Assembly (NCBI RefSeq): GCF_017837635.1
Contig: NZ_JAGJRS010000030.1
Span: forward strand, 1-45,772
Length of the DNA: 45,772 bases
Direction of reading: 5' to 3'
Source: Frateuria flava
GTDB taxonomy: Bacteria; Pseudomonadota; Gammaproteobacteria; Xanthomonadales; Rhodanobacteraceae
Every line of letters starts with the position of its first letter. Positions within the stretch are counted from its first letter, which is position 1. Below are positions 17,372 to 26,273 of the stretch, in pieces. Position numbers and translations under genes: made by a program. The notes beneath the pieces were generated by a model, which was given only the letters and a program-made list of their open reading frames with translations, was not told the DNA's origin and did not search any database.

Positions 17372-18172
17372 TCAGCAGCTATCGGGACGTGCGACCTCAA
17401 CCGTCACATGCACGAGTTCTTCGTGTACGGCAAGCGCGTCCCGCACCGCTGTGGGTGCGATGTCCGAGCCGCTTACGAGCGCCAGGATGCAGGCGTAACA
17501 GCCCTTCCCCACCCGCCAGACATGCAGGTCACTGATGGCGGCCTGAGGGAAGCGCTCGGCCACGACCTCGCGGATTTCCACCACCACCGGGCTGTCCATC
17601 TCGGCATCGAGCAACACTTTTCCCGATTGCTTCAGCAGCCCATAGGCCCAGTTCGCGACTAGACCCGCGCCTGCAATGCCCATGGCCGGGTCGAGCCAGT
17701 TCCAGCCGAAGTACCTGCCGCCCGCCAGCGCCAGGATCGCCATGACTGATGTCGCCGCATCGGCGATTACATGCAGGTAAGCCGAGCGCAGGTTGATGTC
17801 ATGGTGCTGGTGGTGAGCGTGATCGTGCCCGTGCCCGTGCCCGTGCCCGTGACCATGTTCGTGATGTCCGTCCTTTAGCAGCCAGGCGCATAGCAAGTTG
17901 ACGGCCAGGCCGATGGCCGCGATGACCATGGCCTCCCCATAGTGGATAGCGACCGGCGAGAAGAGGCGCTCTACCGATTGGAAGAGCATCAGCGCAGCGA
18001 CTACGCCCAGTAGCAGCGCGCTGCTGTAGCCGCCCAGCACCTCGATCTTCCAGGTGCCAAAGGCAAAGCGCTCATCGTGCGTCAAGCGCCGAGCCAGTGC
18101 ATAGGCCGCCATGGACAGACCGAGGGCCAAGGCGTGCGAGCTCATGTGCCAGCCGTCGGCCAATAACGCCAT
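17372..18172 (-). CDS. dmeF: DmeF-like Co/Ni/Zn cation diffusion facilitator, lacking N-terminal first helix
   Basis: The 266-residue product begins at MALLADGWHMSSHALALG, which in full-length CDF proteins is TM2 with the metal-site pattern DGWHM. The second site is HVIADAATS, and a long His-rich loop (GHGHGHGHGHDHAHHQHHD) lies between. The cytoplasmic C-terminal domain (ISDLHVWRVGKGCYACILALVS) is intact. Family members normally carry about 45-55 more residues including TM1. Upstream in frame only about 15 codons remain before a stop (18218-18220), with no alternative start among them, and the divergent repressor gene begins 68 bp away. I infer a 5' deletion; it may be inactive. GTGCCC-type hexamers encode the His/Gly run. 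Confidence 0.75.
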   Translation of the reverse strand: MALLADGWHMSSHALALGLSMAAYALARRLTHDERFAFGTWKIEVLGGYSSALLLGVVAALMLFQSVERLFSPVAIHYGEAMVIAAIGLAVNLLCAWLLKDGHHEHGHGHGHGHGHDHAHHQHHDINLRSAYLHVIADAATSVMAILALAGGRYFGWNWLDPAMGIAGAGLVANWAYGLLKQSGKVLLDAEMDSPVVVEIREVVAERFPQAAISDLHVWRVGKGCYACILALVSGSDIAPTAVRDALAVHEELVHVTVEVARPDSC

Positions 18173-18198
18173 GGAGTTGACATGACGGACTCCTATGG

Positions 18199-18217
18199 GA
18201 TAGCCCCCTAGGGTATC
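18199..18217. promoter_or_regulatory. RcnR/DmeR-type operator
   Basis: GATAGCCCCCTAGGGTATC is a near-palindrome with a C-tract/G-tract core flanked by GATA/TATC, the form recognised by CsoR/RcnR/DmeR repressors. It lies between the divergent dmeF and regulator genes, 22 bp before the repressor ATG. A second G-run (TTAGGGG) follows at 18218-18224. Confidence 0.7.
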
Positions 18218-18239
18218 TTAGGGGTGATTTGGAGACACC

Positions 18240-18506
18240 ATGACCCACGTCAGCAAGGACAAAGCCAAGCTCATCGCCCGGGTCCGTCGCATCGCCGGAC
18301 AGGTGGCCTCCCTGGAACGCGCCCTCGAGGCCGAGGCCGAGTGCGGGGTCGTCCTGCACCAGGTGGCCGCCGTTCGTGGCGCGATGCAGGGGTTGACCCT
18401 CCAACTGCTCGAAGGGCATCTGCGGGAACACTTGTCGCCGGAGGCAGGCGTCCCCGACGGGGAGTTGGAACCCGTGCTCGCCATTCTGCGGAGCTACCTC
18501 AAATGA
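18240..18506 (+). CDS. dmeR: RcnR/DmeR-type metal-responsive repressor (CsoR/FrmR family)
   Basis: This 88-residue all-helical regulator carries the W-X-Y-Z metal fingerprint of nickel/cobalt sensors: His3, Cys35, His60 and His64, exactly as in E. coli RcnR. CsoR copper sensors use a different set. RIAGQVASLERAL and HQVAAVRGAMQGL are family core helices. It sits divergent to dmeF with a C/G-tract operator between, so it should repress both when metal-free. The symbol follows dmeR-dmeF pairs in rhizobia. An FrmR-like formaldehyde sensor is less likely because His3 and His64 are present. Confidence 0.85.
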   Translation: MTHVSKDKAKLIARVRRIAGQVASLERALEAEAECGVVLHQVAAVRGAMQGLTLQLLEGHLREHLSPEAGVPDGELEPVLAILRSYLK

Positions 18507-18563
18507 GTGCGCCGGGGTGCGGGCGCATGGCGCTTCCCACACGGGGCGGGCACTAGGCATCGC

Positions 18564-19328
18564 ATGAGCGCCGATGTGCTACCGCCCTCGCCCCGGTCCG
18601 TCGAGGATTACCTCGATGCCGCCCAGCGCGAGAACACCCTGCGCAGTTATGCCTCGGCCGTGCGGCATTTCGAAGAGACCTGGGGCGGATTGCTGCCGGC
18701 GAACGCGGCGCAGATCGCCCGCTACCTGGCCGCCTATGCCGGCGCCCTTTCCATCAACACCTTGAAGCATCGCCTGGCGGCGTTGGCCCAATGGCACAAG
18801 GACCATGGGTTTGCCGATCCGACCCAGGCGACGCTCGTCAAGCAGACGCTCAAAGGCATCCAGGCCGTCCATCCGGGGCAGGAAAAGCGGGCGACCCCGC
18901 TGCAGCTAACCGAGCTTGGGCGCGTGTGTCACTGGCTCGACGAGGCCCTCGAGGCTGCCGAGGAGCGTGCCGATGCCGCGGAGGTTCTGCGCTTGCGGCG
19001 CGACAAGGCGATGCTGCTGCTGGGCTTTTGGCGCGGTTTTCGCACCGACGAGTTGGTGCGGCTCAAGGTCGAGCCTGCGCCTGCCGAGCCGGTCCGTGCC
19101 CCGTACGCCCGCATCGTCCACGCATGGGTGCGGTCCATCGGCTTGGACCCCTACAGCTACGGCACCCACAGCATGCGGCGCACCAAGGTGGCGCTCATCT
19201 ATCGGCAGACGAAGAACCTGCGCGCGGTACAGTTGCTGCTCGGGCACACGAAGCTTGAGAGCACGATCCGCTACTTGGGTGTCGAGGTCGATGACGCGCT
19301 CGAGCTGGCCGAGCAGACGGAAGCATGA
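18564..19328 (+). pseudogene. Chimeric/internally deleted tyrosine recombinase
   Basis: The 254-codon ORF (MSADVLPPSPRSVEDYL) has an intact SAM-like N-terminal domain (TLRSYASAVRHFEETWG) and catalytic box I Arg (GFWRGFRTDELVRLKVE). It then passes after only about 35 residues to THSMRRTK (HxxR), LLGHTK and the Tyr of IRYLG. Normally about 90-110 residues separate box I from HxxR. The catalytic-Lys beta-hairpin region is therefore missing, and the part from about 19075 (PYARIVHAWVRSIGLDP) looks like the C-terminus of a different, short integrase family. I infer a recombination-made hybrid, probably inactive. Start chosen at ATG 18564; the same frame is open upstream without recognisable sequence. 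Confidence 0.65.
19290..19328 (+). repeat. Recombinase 3'-end repeat, copy 1
   Basis: The last 39 bp of the chimeric recombinase, encoding DDALELAEQTEA and stop, recur at 19610-19648 with 34 of 39 identical positions. Confidence 0.85.
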
Positions 19329-19329
19329 C

Positions 19330-19350
19330 CGCTTCCGGCCGAAGCAGACA
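19330..19350 (+). repeat. Short inverted-repeat element (GCTTCCGGCC type)
   Basis: CGCTTCCGGCCGAAGCAGAC directly follows the recombinase stop. It is an imperfect palindrome of the same type as copies near 26653, 29014 and 37996. Confidence 0.5.
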
Positions 19351-19369
19351 TTCTCGAGCACGGCATTCT

Positions 19370-19606
19370 TTCTCCTAAAGGGCCACTTTCGAACGATCTC
19401 ATCCAGCCGTCAGCGCTCACAACGCGACCTGCCTGGAAGGTGAACTTCACGTGGGAGACGTTCTTGCCTCGGCTGTCGACGAACTCGACTTCGACCTCGT
19501 GCTTGGAACAGGCATCTATCGGCATGGCCATATAGTCCCAGCCGAGGAAGCGGTAAGCGTCGGCGGTCCACTTCGAAATAACGGAACAGACCAGAATTTC
19601 CCTCCT
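19370..19606 (-). pseudogene. Fragment of an unrecognised gene between recombinase 3'-end repeats
   Basis: The - strand reads as ordinary protein (ILVCSVISKWTADAYRFLG, then MAMPIDACSKHEVEVEFVDS, then VKFTFQAGRVVSADGWMRS) for about 79 codons. Both ends run into antisense of the recombinase repeat copies, with no start of its own. It therefore looks like the remnant of a gene, possibly a former cassette, trapped between two copies of the recombinase 3' end. Family not recognised. Confidence 0.4.
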
Positions 19607-19609
19607 GGC

Positions 19610-19648
19610 GATGATGCGCTCGAACTCGCCGAGCAGACTGAGGCATGA
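19610..19648 (+). repeat. Recombinase 3'-end repeat, copy 2
   Basis: Second copy (34/39 identical to 19290-19328) of the final codons of the recombinase, again ending in TGA. The rest of the recombinase does not precede it, so it is an isolated remnant of a former second copy. Confidence 0.8.
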
Positions 19649-19776
19649 ACGCGACTGACCAGTAGCGAACATGGCATGGGCCGCCTGGCGTCCCATTGAC
19701 TCTTCCTAGGAACGCCAGTGCCTCACCCCCGCGCTCACCTCCGGGTGATCACCTCGAGGCAAGCATCTGGGTCGGC

Positions 19777-19992
19777 TCAACCGGCCCAGGTCTGCGAGAT
19801 ATCGTCCCTCACGACCTCGTCGATCTCCCTGGGAGGAAGGTCGTGGAGTCCGTCGACGCGGCCATGCCGCATACCGAAGAAGACACCGTTGCGCCGATAC
19901 GTGGCGGTCCACGTGATCCGATTGGGGCCGGCGTTCTGGTATATGCCGTCGTACGTATAGCCGTTGGCGGTCCTGCCGGATATATCAACCAT
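19777..19992 (-). CDS. Small hypothetical protein
   Basis: The 71-residue product starts MVDISGRTANGYTYDG and contains TWTATYRRNGVFFGMRHG, a beta-rich, soluble-looking sequence with normal composition, unlike the Arg/Pro-rich alternatives in other frames. It resembles small proteins in accessory regions but no family is recognised. It lies in decayed DNA, so it may itself be a fragment. Confidence 0.4.
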   Translation of the reverse strand: MVDISGRTANGYTYDGIYQNAGPNRITWTATYRRNGVFFGMRHGRVDGLHDLPPREIDEVVRDDISQTWAG

Positions 19993-21195
19993 GAGATCTG
20001 CCTGTGGTGGTGTGCTCGTGCACGTCCTTAGCCGAAACGACCAGCGGAGGCGCGGCCAACGCCATCGGTGCCTGGGCAGAGTGGTGGCTAACGTTCGCTT
20101 GATGGGGGGGCGATCGGCGTTGCGTCGTCCACGCGATCGAATCCCGTCGCTTCACGGTCAGACTGAAGCGGCTCGGATCGGGGGATCCCCTGCGTGGGCA
20201 GGAGGAACGCGCTCGCGGGTTGCTCCCATCGCCGCGCGACCGATCCATGATCCGATGGCAACCAACCACCATATCGCCCAGTGGCGGCATCGACGGTGCC
20301 TGGAGCAAAGCTGAGCTTGTGTGGAAAGAAGTACAGCGAATTGATCTGGTTGACGGCATGCATGAGGGTGGCCTTTCGAGTACGAAACCGTTCAACATTA
20401 GCGATGGGCGCCCGCAACTGGCCGATGATTTTGGTGGTCGCTCGATCGACTTCGGCGCCAGGGTTAGTCGCCCTCGTTGCGATTAGGCGGCGACACCAGG
20501 GAACACTAGATCGACCGACCATGCCCAAGGGTCGGGCACGCGTCGACGGCCACCTCTATTCGACGGTCTGGCCGAGGTGCCGCAAGAGGGCGATCTGCCG
20601 TTGGCGGGCTCTGACCTTTGCCGTTGCATCGCCATCATCAAGTCCGCCATTGCGGACACGCTCGCGGTGCTGCTGTTCCTGTCCAAGCTGGCGCTGGGCA
20701 CTGAGAAGGCGGGTGGCGATGAGCATGGCGCGTCCTCTCCGTTCACCCCGTTGCCATGCGAGCTGCTCATGACGGCCGTTTTTCGAGGACACGAGGGATG
20801 AGCAAAACGCCCCGAAATAGGTTGGCTTGGACATGGCCGCGACCGCAGGAGGGCTGAACTCGGGCGAGTGGCTGCCCGGCGCTCGCGTGCAGGCGCGGCG
20901 TTGATCCACCGCAAGCATCATCCGGTGACGTCGGCTTGTCCGGTGACGATCTTCTCGGGCCGGCGGCGCCAGGCCCGCCTTCCGAAAGAGTCTCAAAAGA
21001 AACGCGACCAGCGAGCCATGCGCGCCAGGTAACGGGAATTGATAGCTTTGCATGATGCGGCCCTCTGGCCGCGGCGCACACAGGGCGCCAGGACACCTAC
21101 CATGCTCCTTGCGAGGTTACGTTTTGGTCGAGGCGGGCCGCATCGGCGAGACGTCGTGCGTCGCGGACAAGGCGCAAGCTGGCCCTTGTGCGCGT
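19993..21195. other. 1.2-kb stretch without a convincing gene
   Basis: Both strands hold open frames here, but their translations are Arg/Pro/Ala-rich or change character midway, and none shows a recognisable domain. On the - strand, 20300-20470 (IIGQLRAPIANVERFRT, LMHAVNQINSLYFFPHKLS) reads protein-like and may be a gene fragment. The interval probably holds decayed insertions. Confidence 0.4.
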
Positions 21196-22380
21196 TTACC
21201 CTTGCTCCACCACGCGGCAGCCCTTCAATTGCGCGGCGAAATCGACCAGGACACGGATGCCGCTGGCCTCCGCGTCGGCGCACCATCGCCTCAGTTCCTC
21301 CGCAAGCGTTGACATGTCCCTTCGGTTGCGCGCAGTGAGGTCGACCAGCCGGTCACGGAAGTCACACACGTCGGACAGATAGCGTCGCGTACGCACCACG
21401 GCGGCAAGCTCGGAGCGGGTGGCAGGATCCAGCCAGCGCCCGCCGCTGGCCAAGGCCCGCCGCAGACGCCGCAGGTGTCGTCTACCAACAGGCCGCTGCG
21501 CGAGGACCGGTGCGATCACTCCGGAAGCGTAGTCGTGCAGGATCCGCGCGTGTTGCAGCAGCAGCGCGCGCAGGGTTTCTTCGTCCGGCTCCTGGATGTG
21601 GGCACGGTAGCCGAGTCCAGACGCAACCCGTCGCACCTTCGCCAGCCCCAAGCGCTGCAACAGGCAAATGACCAACCATCCGCCGTCGAGCTCGAAGCGG
21701 CGCTGGGAAAACCTGGCCGACGCAGGGAACGCGTGGTGGTTGTTGTGCAGTTCCTCGCCGCCGATCAGCAGGCCCCACGGCACCAGATTGGCGGACGTAT
21801 CGGGCGTTTCGAAATTGCGGTAGCCCAACCAATGACCGAGGCCGTTGATCACGCCGGCGGCCCAGAAAGGTATCCAGGCCATCTGCAATGCCCACAGTGC
21901 CAGGCCGACCACGCCGAACAGGACGATGCTGATCGCCGCCAGGAGCGTCGGTCCCAGCCACGACCATCGTTCGTAAAGGTGGCGTTCGATCCAATCCTTG
22001 GGCGTACCCACCCCGTAAGTCGCCAAGTCGACCTCGTTGCCAGCCGCGGCCTTGTACAAGTCGACCCCGCGCCACAGGACGGTGCGAATGCCGTGGACCT
22101 GCGGGCTATGCGGGTCCTCGGCCGTCTCGCAGCGGGCGTGATGCTTGCGGTGCACGGCAACCCACTGCCGCGTCACCATGCCGGTGGACAACCAGCACCA
22201 GGCGCGGAAAAGATGCGCGACGGCGGAATGGAACTGCACGCCGCGATGTGCCTGGCTGCGGTGCAGATAGAGGGTCACCGCGACGATGGTTCCCTGCGTG
22301 GTGGCAAGGAAGTAGAGGATCCAGGCACCCCATGACGCGCCTGTCAGTCCGCGTGCTGCAAAGGAAAGAAGGTCCGGCAT
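21196..22380 (-). CDS. Fatty acyl-CoA desaturase (membrane di-iron)
   Basis: The 394-residue product has the three His boxes of the DesC/SCD-type desaturases: HRSQAH (40-45), HRKHH (77-81) and HNNHH (212-216). These sit in the usual membrane topology with hydrophobic pairs around 18-38 and 145-180. It would introduce a Delta9-type double bond into acyl chains. The C-terminal 120 residues (HARILHDYASGVIAPVL onward, Arg-rich and helical) extend beyond the catalytic core, as in several proteobacterial homologues. It is divergent from nhaA with a 228-bp gap that must hold both promoters. It may be stress-adaptive cargo. Confidence 0.92.
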   Translation of the reverse strand: MPDLLSFAARGLTGASWGAWILYFLATTQGTIVAVTLYLHRSQAHRGVQFHSAVAHLFRAWCWLSTGMVTRQWVAVHRKHHARCETAEDPHSPQVHGIRTVLWRGVDLYKAAAGNEVDLATYGVGTPKDWIERHLYERWSWLGPTLLAAISIVLFGVVGLALWALQMAWIPFWAAGVINGLGHWLGYRNFETPDTSANLVPWGLLIGGEELHNNHHAFPASARFSQRRFELDGGWLVICLLQRLGLAKVRRVASGLGYRAHIQEPDEETLRALLLQHARILHDYASGVIAPVLAQRPVGRRHLRRLRRALASGGRWLDPATRSELAAVVRTRRYLSDVCDFRDRLVDLTARNRRDMSTLAEELRRWCADAEASGIRVLVDFAAQLKGCRVVEQG

Positions 22381-22608
22381 CGTGGGTCACCCCGCAGGAA
22401 ACGATTCCTATGTAGCGCGTGACAGCGAAGGCTGAAGCCAAGGGCGCGTGAAGTCCTTTTTCCTTTGGCGTCACCCTTGGGGCTCGAACATGGCGGGCGG
22501 ATGCGAGCCCACCGGCAACCGACGGCTCCGTCCAACGAGTTCAACGACGGACCCGCTGCGGTTGGAAAGACTCCAGCGCACGGGTGACACCCCGATGGAA
22601 GCAGGCAT

Positions 22609-23973
22609 GTGAATAAGAAGCACCAGCCGACGGGGCCGACCCGGTTGCCGAAGGAATGGATCGACTGGCTGACTCGTCCGTTCTCGCGCTTCATGCGCGT
22701 GGAAGCCGGCGCCGGCGCCATGTTGCTGCTCGCCACCGTCGCCGCCCTGGTGCTGTCCAACTCGCCCGCGGCACGACATGTCGACGCGTTCTGGGAAACG
22801 CCGATGGGCCTGCGATGGGGTGCCATCGAACTGATCCGCCCGCTCCGTGGCTGGATCAATGACGCGCTGATGACCCTGTTCTTCTTCCTCGTGGCACTGG
22901 AGCTGAAACGCGAGCTGGTGCTTGGCGAGCTGCGCAAACCTCGCGTGGCTGCCTTGTCGATCGCCGGCGCATTGGGCGGCATGCTGGTACCTGCCGGTCT
23001 CTACCTGCTGCTGCAATCGGGCCGTCCCGGGGCAGCAGGCTGGGGTACCGTCATGGCGACGGACACCGCGTTCGTGAGCGGTTGCCTGGCGTTGCTCGGC
23101 GAGCGCATCCCCAAGCGGTTGCGTGTCTTCATGCTCTCGCTCGCGATCGTCGACGACATCGGCGCGGTGCTGGTGGTCGCGATCGGCTACAGCCATGCGA
23201 TCGCCTGGCTACCGCTTGCGCTGGCCGCGCTTGGCCTGGTGGTGATACGCGCGCTGGCGTGGGCGGGGTTGCGCAGCCTTCCGTTCTACTTCACGGTCGG
23301 CGCCATGGTCTGGATCGCCGTGGACGCCTCTGGCGTGCACGCGACGGTCGCCGGCGTCATCCTCGGCCTCATGACCCCGGCCCGCCCGTGGGTCAGTGCC
23401 GATCGCCTGTACGCCATATTGCGTCAAGTGGTTGCCCACCCCGCCGCCGAGCGCGGCAGCGGCGCGACCCGCGACCGGGAGACCTTACAGGTGGCCGAGA
23501 TCGCCGCACGCGAGACGCTCTCCCCCGTCGAGCGGCTCGAGCTTGGCCTGCACCCGTGGGTAGCGTTCCTGATCATGCCGCTTTTTGCCTTCGCCAACGC
23601 CGGACTGTCACTCTCGTCGGAGCATCTCGGTGGGCCGATTGCCTGGGCCGTGTTCGTCGGCTTTGCCGTGGGCAAGCCGATGGGGGTGTTCGCATTCAGC
23701 TGGCTGGCCGTGCGATTGGGTATCGCCACGCGTCCCCCGGATCTTGACTGGCGCATGCTCGCCGGTGGTGGCCTGCTAGCGGGGATCGGGTTCACGATGG
23801 CGATGTTCATCGCCAACCTGGCCTTCAAGGAGAGCGAGCTTGCCAGTGCCAAGCTGGGAATATTTCTCGCATCGGGCTGCTCCGGACTCGCGGGCCTGGT
23901 GCTGCTGTGGACAATCCAAGGACGTCGCCGGCAAAGGCCAACCCGGCGCGGAGTCGAGCTCATGATCCCGTGA
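22609..23973 (+). CDS. nhaA: NhaA Na+/H+ antiporter
   Basis: The 454-residue product contains the NhaA signature: MATDTAF (150-154), the ion-binding aspartate pair Asp182-Asp183 in AIVDDIGAVLVVA, and GIGFTMAMFIANLAF near the end. A GTG start is used; the ATG two bases earlier is out of frame and stops at once. It is longer than E. coli NhaA (388) through an N-terminal cytoplasmic segment, a loop (about 275-300) and the C-terminal tail, as in other NhaA subgroups. It exchanges Na+ for 2 H+ across the inner membrane. Confidence 0.95.
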   Translation: MNKKHQPTGPTRLPKEWIDWLTRPFSRFMRVEAGAGAMLLLATVAALVLSNSPAARHVDAFWETPMGLRWGAIELIRPLRGWINDALMTLFFFLVALELKRELVLGELRKPRVAALSIAGALGGMLVPAGLYLLLQSGRPGAAGWGTVMATDTAFVSGCLALLGERIPKRLRVFMLSLAIVDDIGAVLVVAIGYSHAIAWLPLALAALGLVVIRALAWAGLRSLPFYFTVGAMVWIAVDASGVHATVAGVILGLMTPARPWVSADRLYAILRQVVAHPAAERGSGATRDRETLQVAEIAARETLSPVERLELGLHPWVAFLIMPLFAFANAGLSLSSEHLGGPIAWAVFVGFAVGKPMGVFAFSWLAVRLGIATRPPDLDWRMLAGGGLLAGIGFTMAMFIANLAFKESELASAKLGIFLASGCSGLAGLVLLWTIQGRRRQRPTRRGVELMIP

Positions 23974-24154
23974 TCCAAGAGGGTGCAGGCCGGCCTGTCC
24001 CGGCCACTCGCGCCTGTTCCATAGGAAAAGCACAACCGGTCGGCGTGAATAGCGCGCTGTCGATCCGACGCTGCTTCGCGCCGCACCGCGGCGTAAGCTA
24101 CCTGTTGCCCGCCCCTTCGCCAGCGTCGTCAGGCAGAGGGCCGGACAGGATGGC

Positions 24155-25333
24155 ATGAGCCGCTCGCCGGCCCGTATCCCAACGCTGCGAGGGCATACCG
24201 TGAAACTGTCGACCTTCATCCGGTGCCACATCGAGGCCATCCTCGCGCAGTGGGATACCTTCGCGCGGGACAACAGCCCCCAGCCGCACCTGCTTTCCCA
24301 CGAGGAACTGCGGGACCATGCGCGGGAGATGCTGATGGAAATCGCTGCCGACATGGAGGCCAGGCAAACGGACCGCGAGCAACAGCGCAAGTCCGAGGGG
24401 CATGGGGCATCGGGCCATGAGGGGCGCGCGGCAACTGAACACGGAAAAGGCCGACAGCTGCATAAGTACACCCTGTTGCAGGTGAGCGCGGAGTTCCGTT
24501 CGCTAAGGGCCACCGTGCTGCGGCTGTGGGAACCCTATCTCGAACATGCCGATACCGACGCACTGCACGAGGTCATCCGTTTCAACGAGGGAATCGACCA
24601 GGCGTTGGCCGAATCGATCGCCGGATGGGCCAGACACACGGGCGAGACGCGGGACCTGTTCCTCGCCGTGCTCGGCCACGACCTGCGCTCTCCACTGGCC
24701 AGCATCGCCCTGGCCGGCGACATGCTTGCGGGACCGGCACTGCCGCCTGAACGCCTCGCCAAGGTGGCGTTCACCGTGACCCGTGCCACCCGGATCATGT
24801 CGGACATGATCAACGACCTGATGGGTTTTGCCAGCACCCAGCTCGGCGGAGACATACCCCAACATCCAGTGCCGTGCGATCTGCTGGCACCGCTCAACGA
24901 CGCCATCGCCGATGCGACCGCCACCTATCCGGGCGCCCGCTTCCAGTTGCACGCGCCCGCTACGTTGATTGGCCGCTACGATCGGGGGCGCCTGTACCAG
25001 ATGTTCCTAAACCTGCTGGTCAACGCGGCGCGCCATGGCGCGGAGGGCTGTCCGGTTCTCGTCGAGGCCGGCACGCGATCCACCGACCATGTGGTGAGCG
25101 TCACCAACAAGGGCGAACCGATACCCCCGCAGGCACTGGAGTCGATCTTCCAGCCGCTGGTGCAACTGACGGAGGAAGACCACGTCACTCGTCCACCCAC
25201 CAGCCTGGGCCTGGGCCTGTTCATTGCCCGCAAGATTGCCGAAGGGCACGGCGGTGGCATCCAGGTGGCGTCGAACCAGTCCGATGGCACCCGGTTCACC
25301 GTCACGCTGCCGACCAAGAAATCGGATGCATGA
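24155..25333 (+). CDS. Soluble sensor histidine kinase with RsbRD-type N-terminal domain
   Basis: The 392-residue product has no membrane segment. Residues about 18-160 form an all-helical RsbRD_N-like domain (FIRCHIEAILAQWDTFAR, LRDHAREMLMEIAADME, LLQVSAEFRSLRATVLRLW). The HisKA phosphoacceptor is His175 in FLAVLGHDLRSPL. The ATPase domain shows the N box (MFLNLLVNAARHG), a weak G1 region and the G2 box TSLGLGLFIARKIAEGHGG. It probably senses a cytoplasmic stress signal. No response regulator gene is adjacent, so it is an orphan kinase. Confidence 0.88.
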   Translation: MSRSPARIPTLRGHTVKLSTFIRCHIEAILAQWDTFARDNSPQPHLLSHEELRDHAREMLMEIAADMEARQTDREQQRKSEGHGASGHEGRAATEHGKGRQLHKYTLLQVSAEFRSLRATVLRLWEPYLEHADTDALHEVIRFNEGIDQALAESIAGWARHTGETRDLFLAVLGHDLRSPLASIALAGDMLAGPALPPERLAKVAFTVTRATRIMSDMINDLMGFASTQLGGDIPQHPVPCDLLAPLNDAIADATATYPGARFQLHAPATLIGRYDRGRLYQMFLNLLVNAARHGAEGCPVLVEAGTRSTDHVVSVTNKGEPIPPQALESIFQPLVQLTEEDHVTRPPTSLGLGLFIARKIAEGHGGGIQVASNQSDGTRFTVTLPTKKSDA

Positions 25334-25730
25334 CCTGTCTACCGCGCCTTCGCCGAATGGATTGACAGGGGCGGCGGTCGGTTGACCATCCAGGCAATTC
25401 CAGCTGTTGCTCGACCTTCATCGGGACACCATAAACCGGTGCCGAGTAAGGGCGTCGAGCCTTGTAGAGGCGCTCAATCGAAGACGTTGATCTTGGGTCC
25501 GGCACGGCAAAATGGGTTGCGGTCTTTTTGGGTGTCAGGTCCATCCTGAGTTTGGCGTCTCCTGCTTGAGCCGGGCAAAGTCAGGCCGGCTCGCCCTTCA
25601 TCCATCCTGGCCCAGGGAGGCGTGCTCAGGTCGAAAGGGGGTGCGTGCGCCGAGGTGGACATCCTTGCTACCGGGTGTCGGTGACATAGGCCGAGCGCGA
25701 GATCGTGATGCCTCTGAGGCGACTTCGCGC
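25334..25730. other. Intergenic stretch, nothing recognised
   Basis: About 400 bp between the histidine kinase and the next - strand gene. The frames here have implausible composition, and no repeat, attC-like stem or RNA structure was found by eye. Confidence 0.35.
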
Positions 25731-26273
25731 TCAAGTCCCCGATTTGGCCCGTGCGTAACGGAGGGCGTCGCTCAGATTGTCGTAGCGGTATTCGCCGTAG
25801 CAGAACTTCGCGGAGTCGACTCGGGTTATGCCCAAGATGTCCATCTCTTTTTGTTCCGCAGCCGAGACCGCTTGTCCGGCTCGTGCATGGATGCGTTCTG
25901 CGTGCCCGTCCCGACCGCTCAATTGACTCAGCAACGTGCGGTACAAGTCAACGGCCTGATGGGCTATTGCCGCGTTGGTGGCGGAAGGAAGCGTAGAGCC
26001 ACGAGCGATCAGTGCCGCCGCTAGCGTAGCCGCGGAGTGTTTGTCGGATGGATCCCCGTCGTCGTTTTTGCGGCACCATTCGTTAGCCATTTGCATTCCA
26101 CCATGGGTATTCGATGCATCATCGATGTGTTTTTTTGTCGGCACTTCGATCTGCGGTTGCGTAGCTGATTCCGGTCCGCCGGCATCGGTCGGCCCTCGTT
26201 TTCGGCAACCGATGACCACGTTACTGACCACGCCATTCGCAAGTCGGAGGGAGGGCGAGAAAGCGAACAGCAC
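25731..26273 (-). CDS. Hypothetical protein, possible lipoprotein, with short conserved C-terminal motif
   Basis: About 180 residues if started at GTG 26273 (VLFAFSPSLRLANGVVSNVVIGC). That choice gives a short hydrophobic run ending in a lipobox-like VIGC, but the upstream ribosome-binding site is weak and the start is uncertain. The middle is polar and low in hydrophobics. The C-terminus (MDILGITRVDSAKFCYGEYRYDNLSDALRYAR) is a compact beta-beta-alpha motif that I have seen as the tail of small accessory proteins; its function is unknown. It lies on the same strand as the cassette genes, downstream of the last attC, but no attC follows it. Confidence 0.45.
   Translation of the reverse strand: MLFAFSPSLRLANGVVSNVVIGCRKRGPTDAGGPESATQPQIEVPTKKHIDDASNTHGGMQMANEWCRKNDDGDPSDKHSAATLAAALIARGSTLPSATNAAIAHQAVDLYRTLLSQLSGRDGHAERIHARAGQAVSAAEQKEMDILGITRVDSAKFCYGEYRYDNLSDALRYARAKSGT

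Noticed and set aside
20556-21053. Possible remnant of a TolC-like protein on the - strand (Gln/Arg-rich helix near 20560-20730)
   Set aside because: Resemblance is only in general helical composition; no signal peptide, repeat structure or conserved motif.
25474-25734. 86-codon - strand frame in the gap after the histidine kinase
   Set aside because: Composition and lack of any start context do not support coding.
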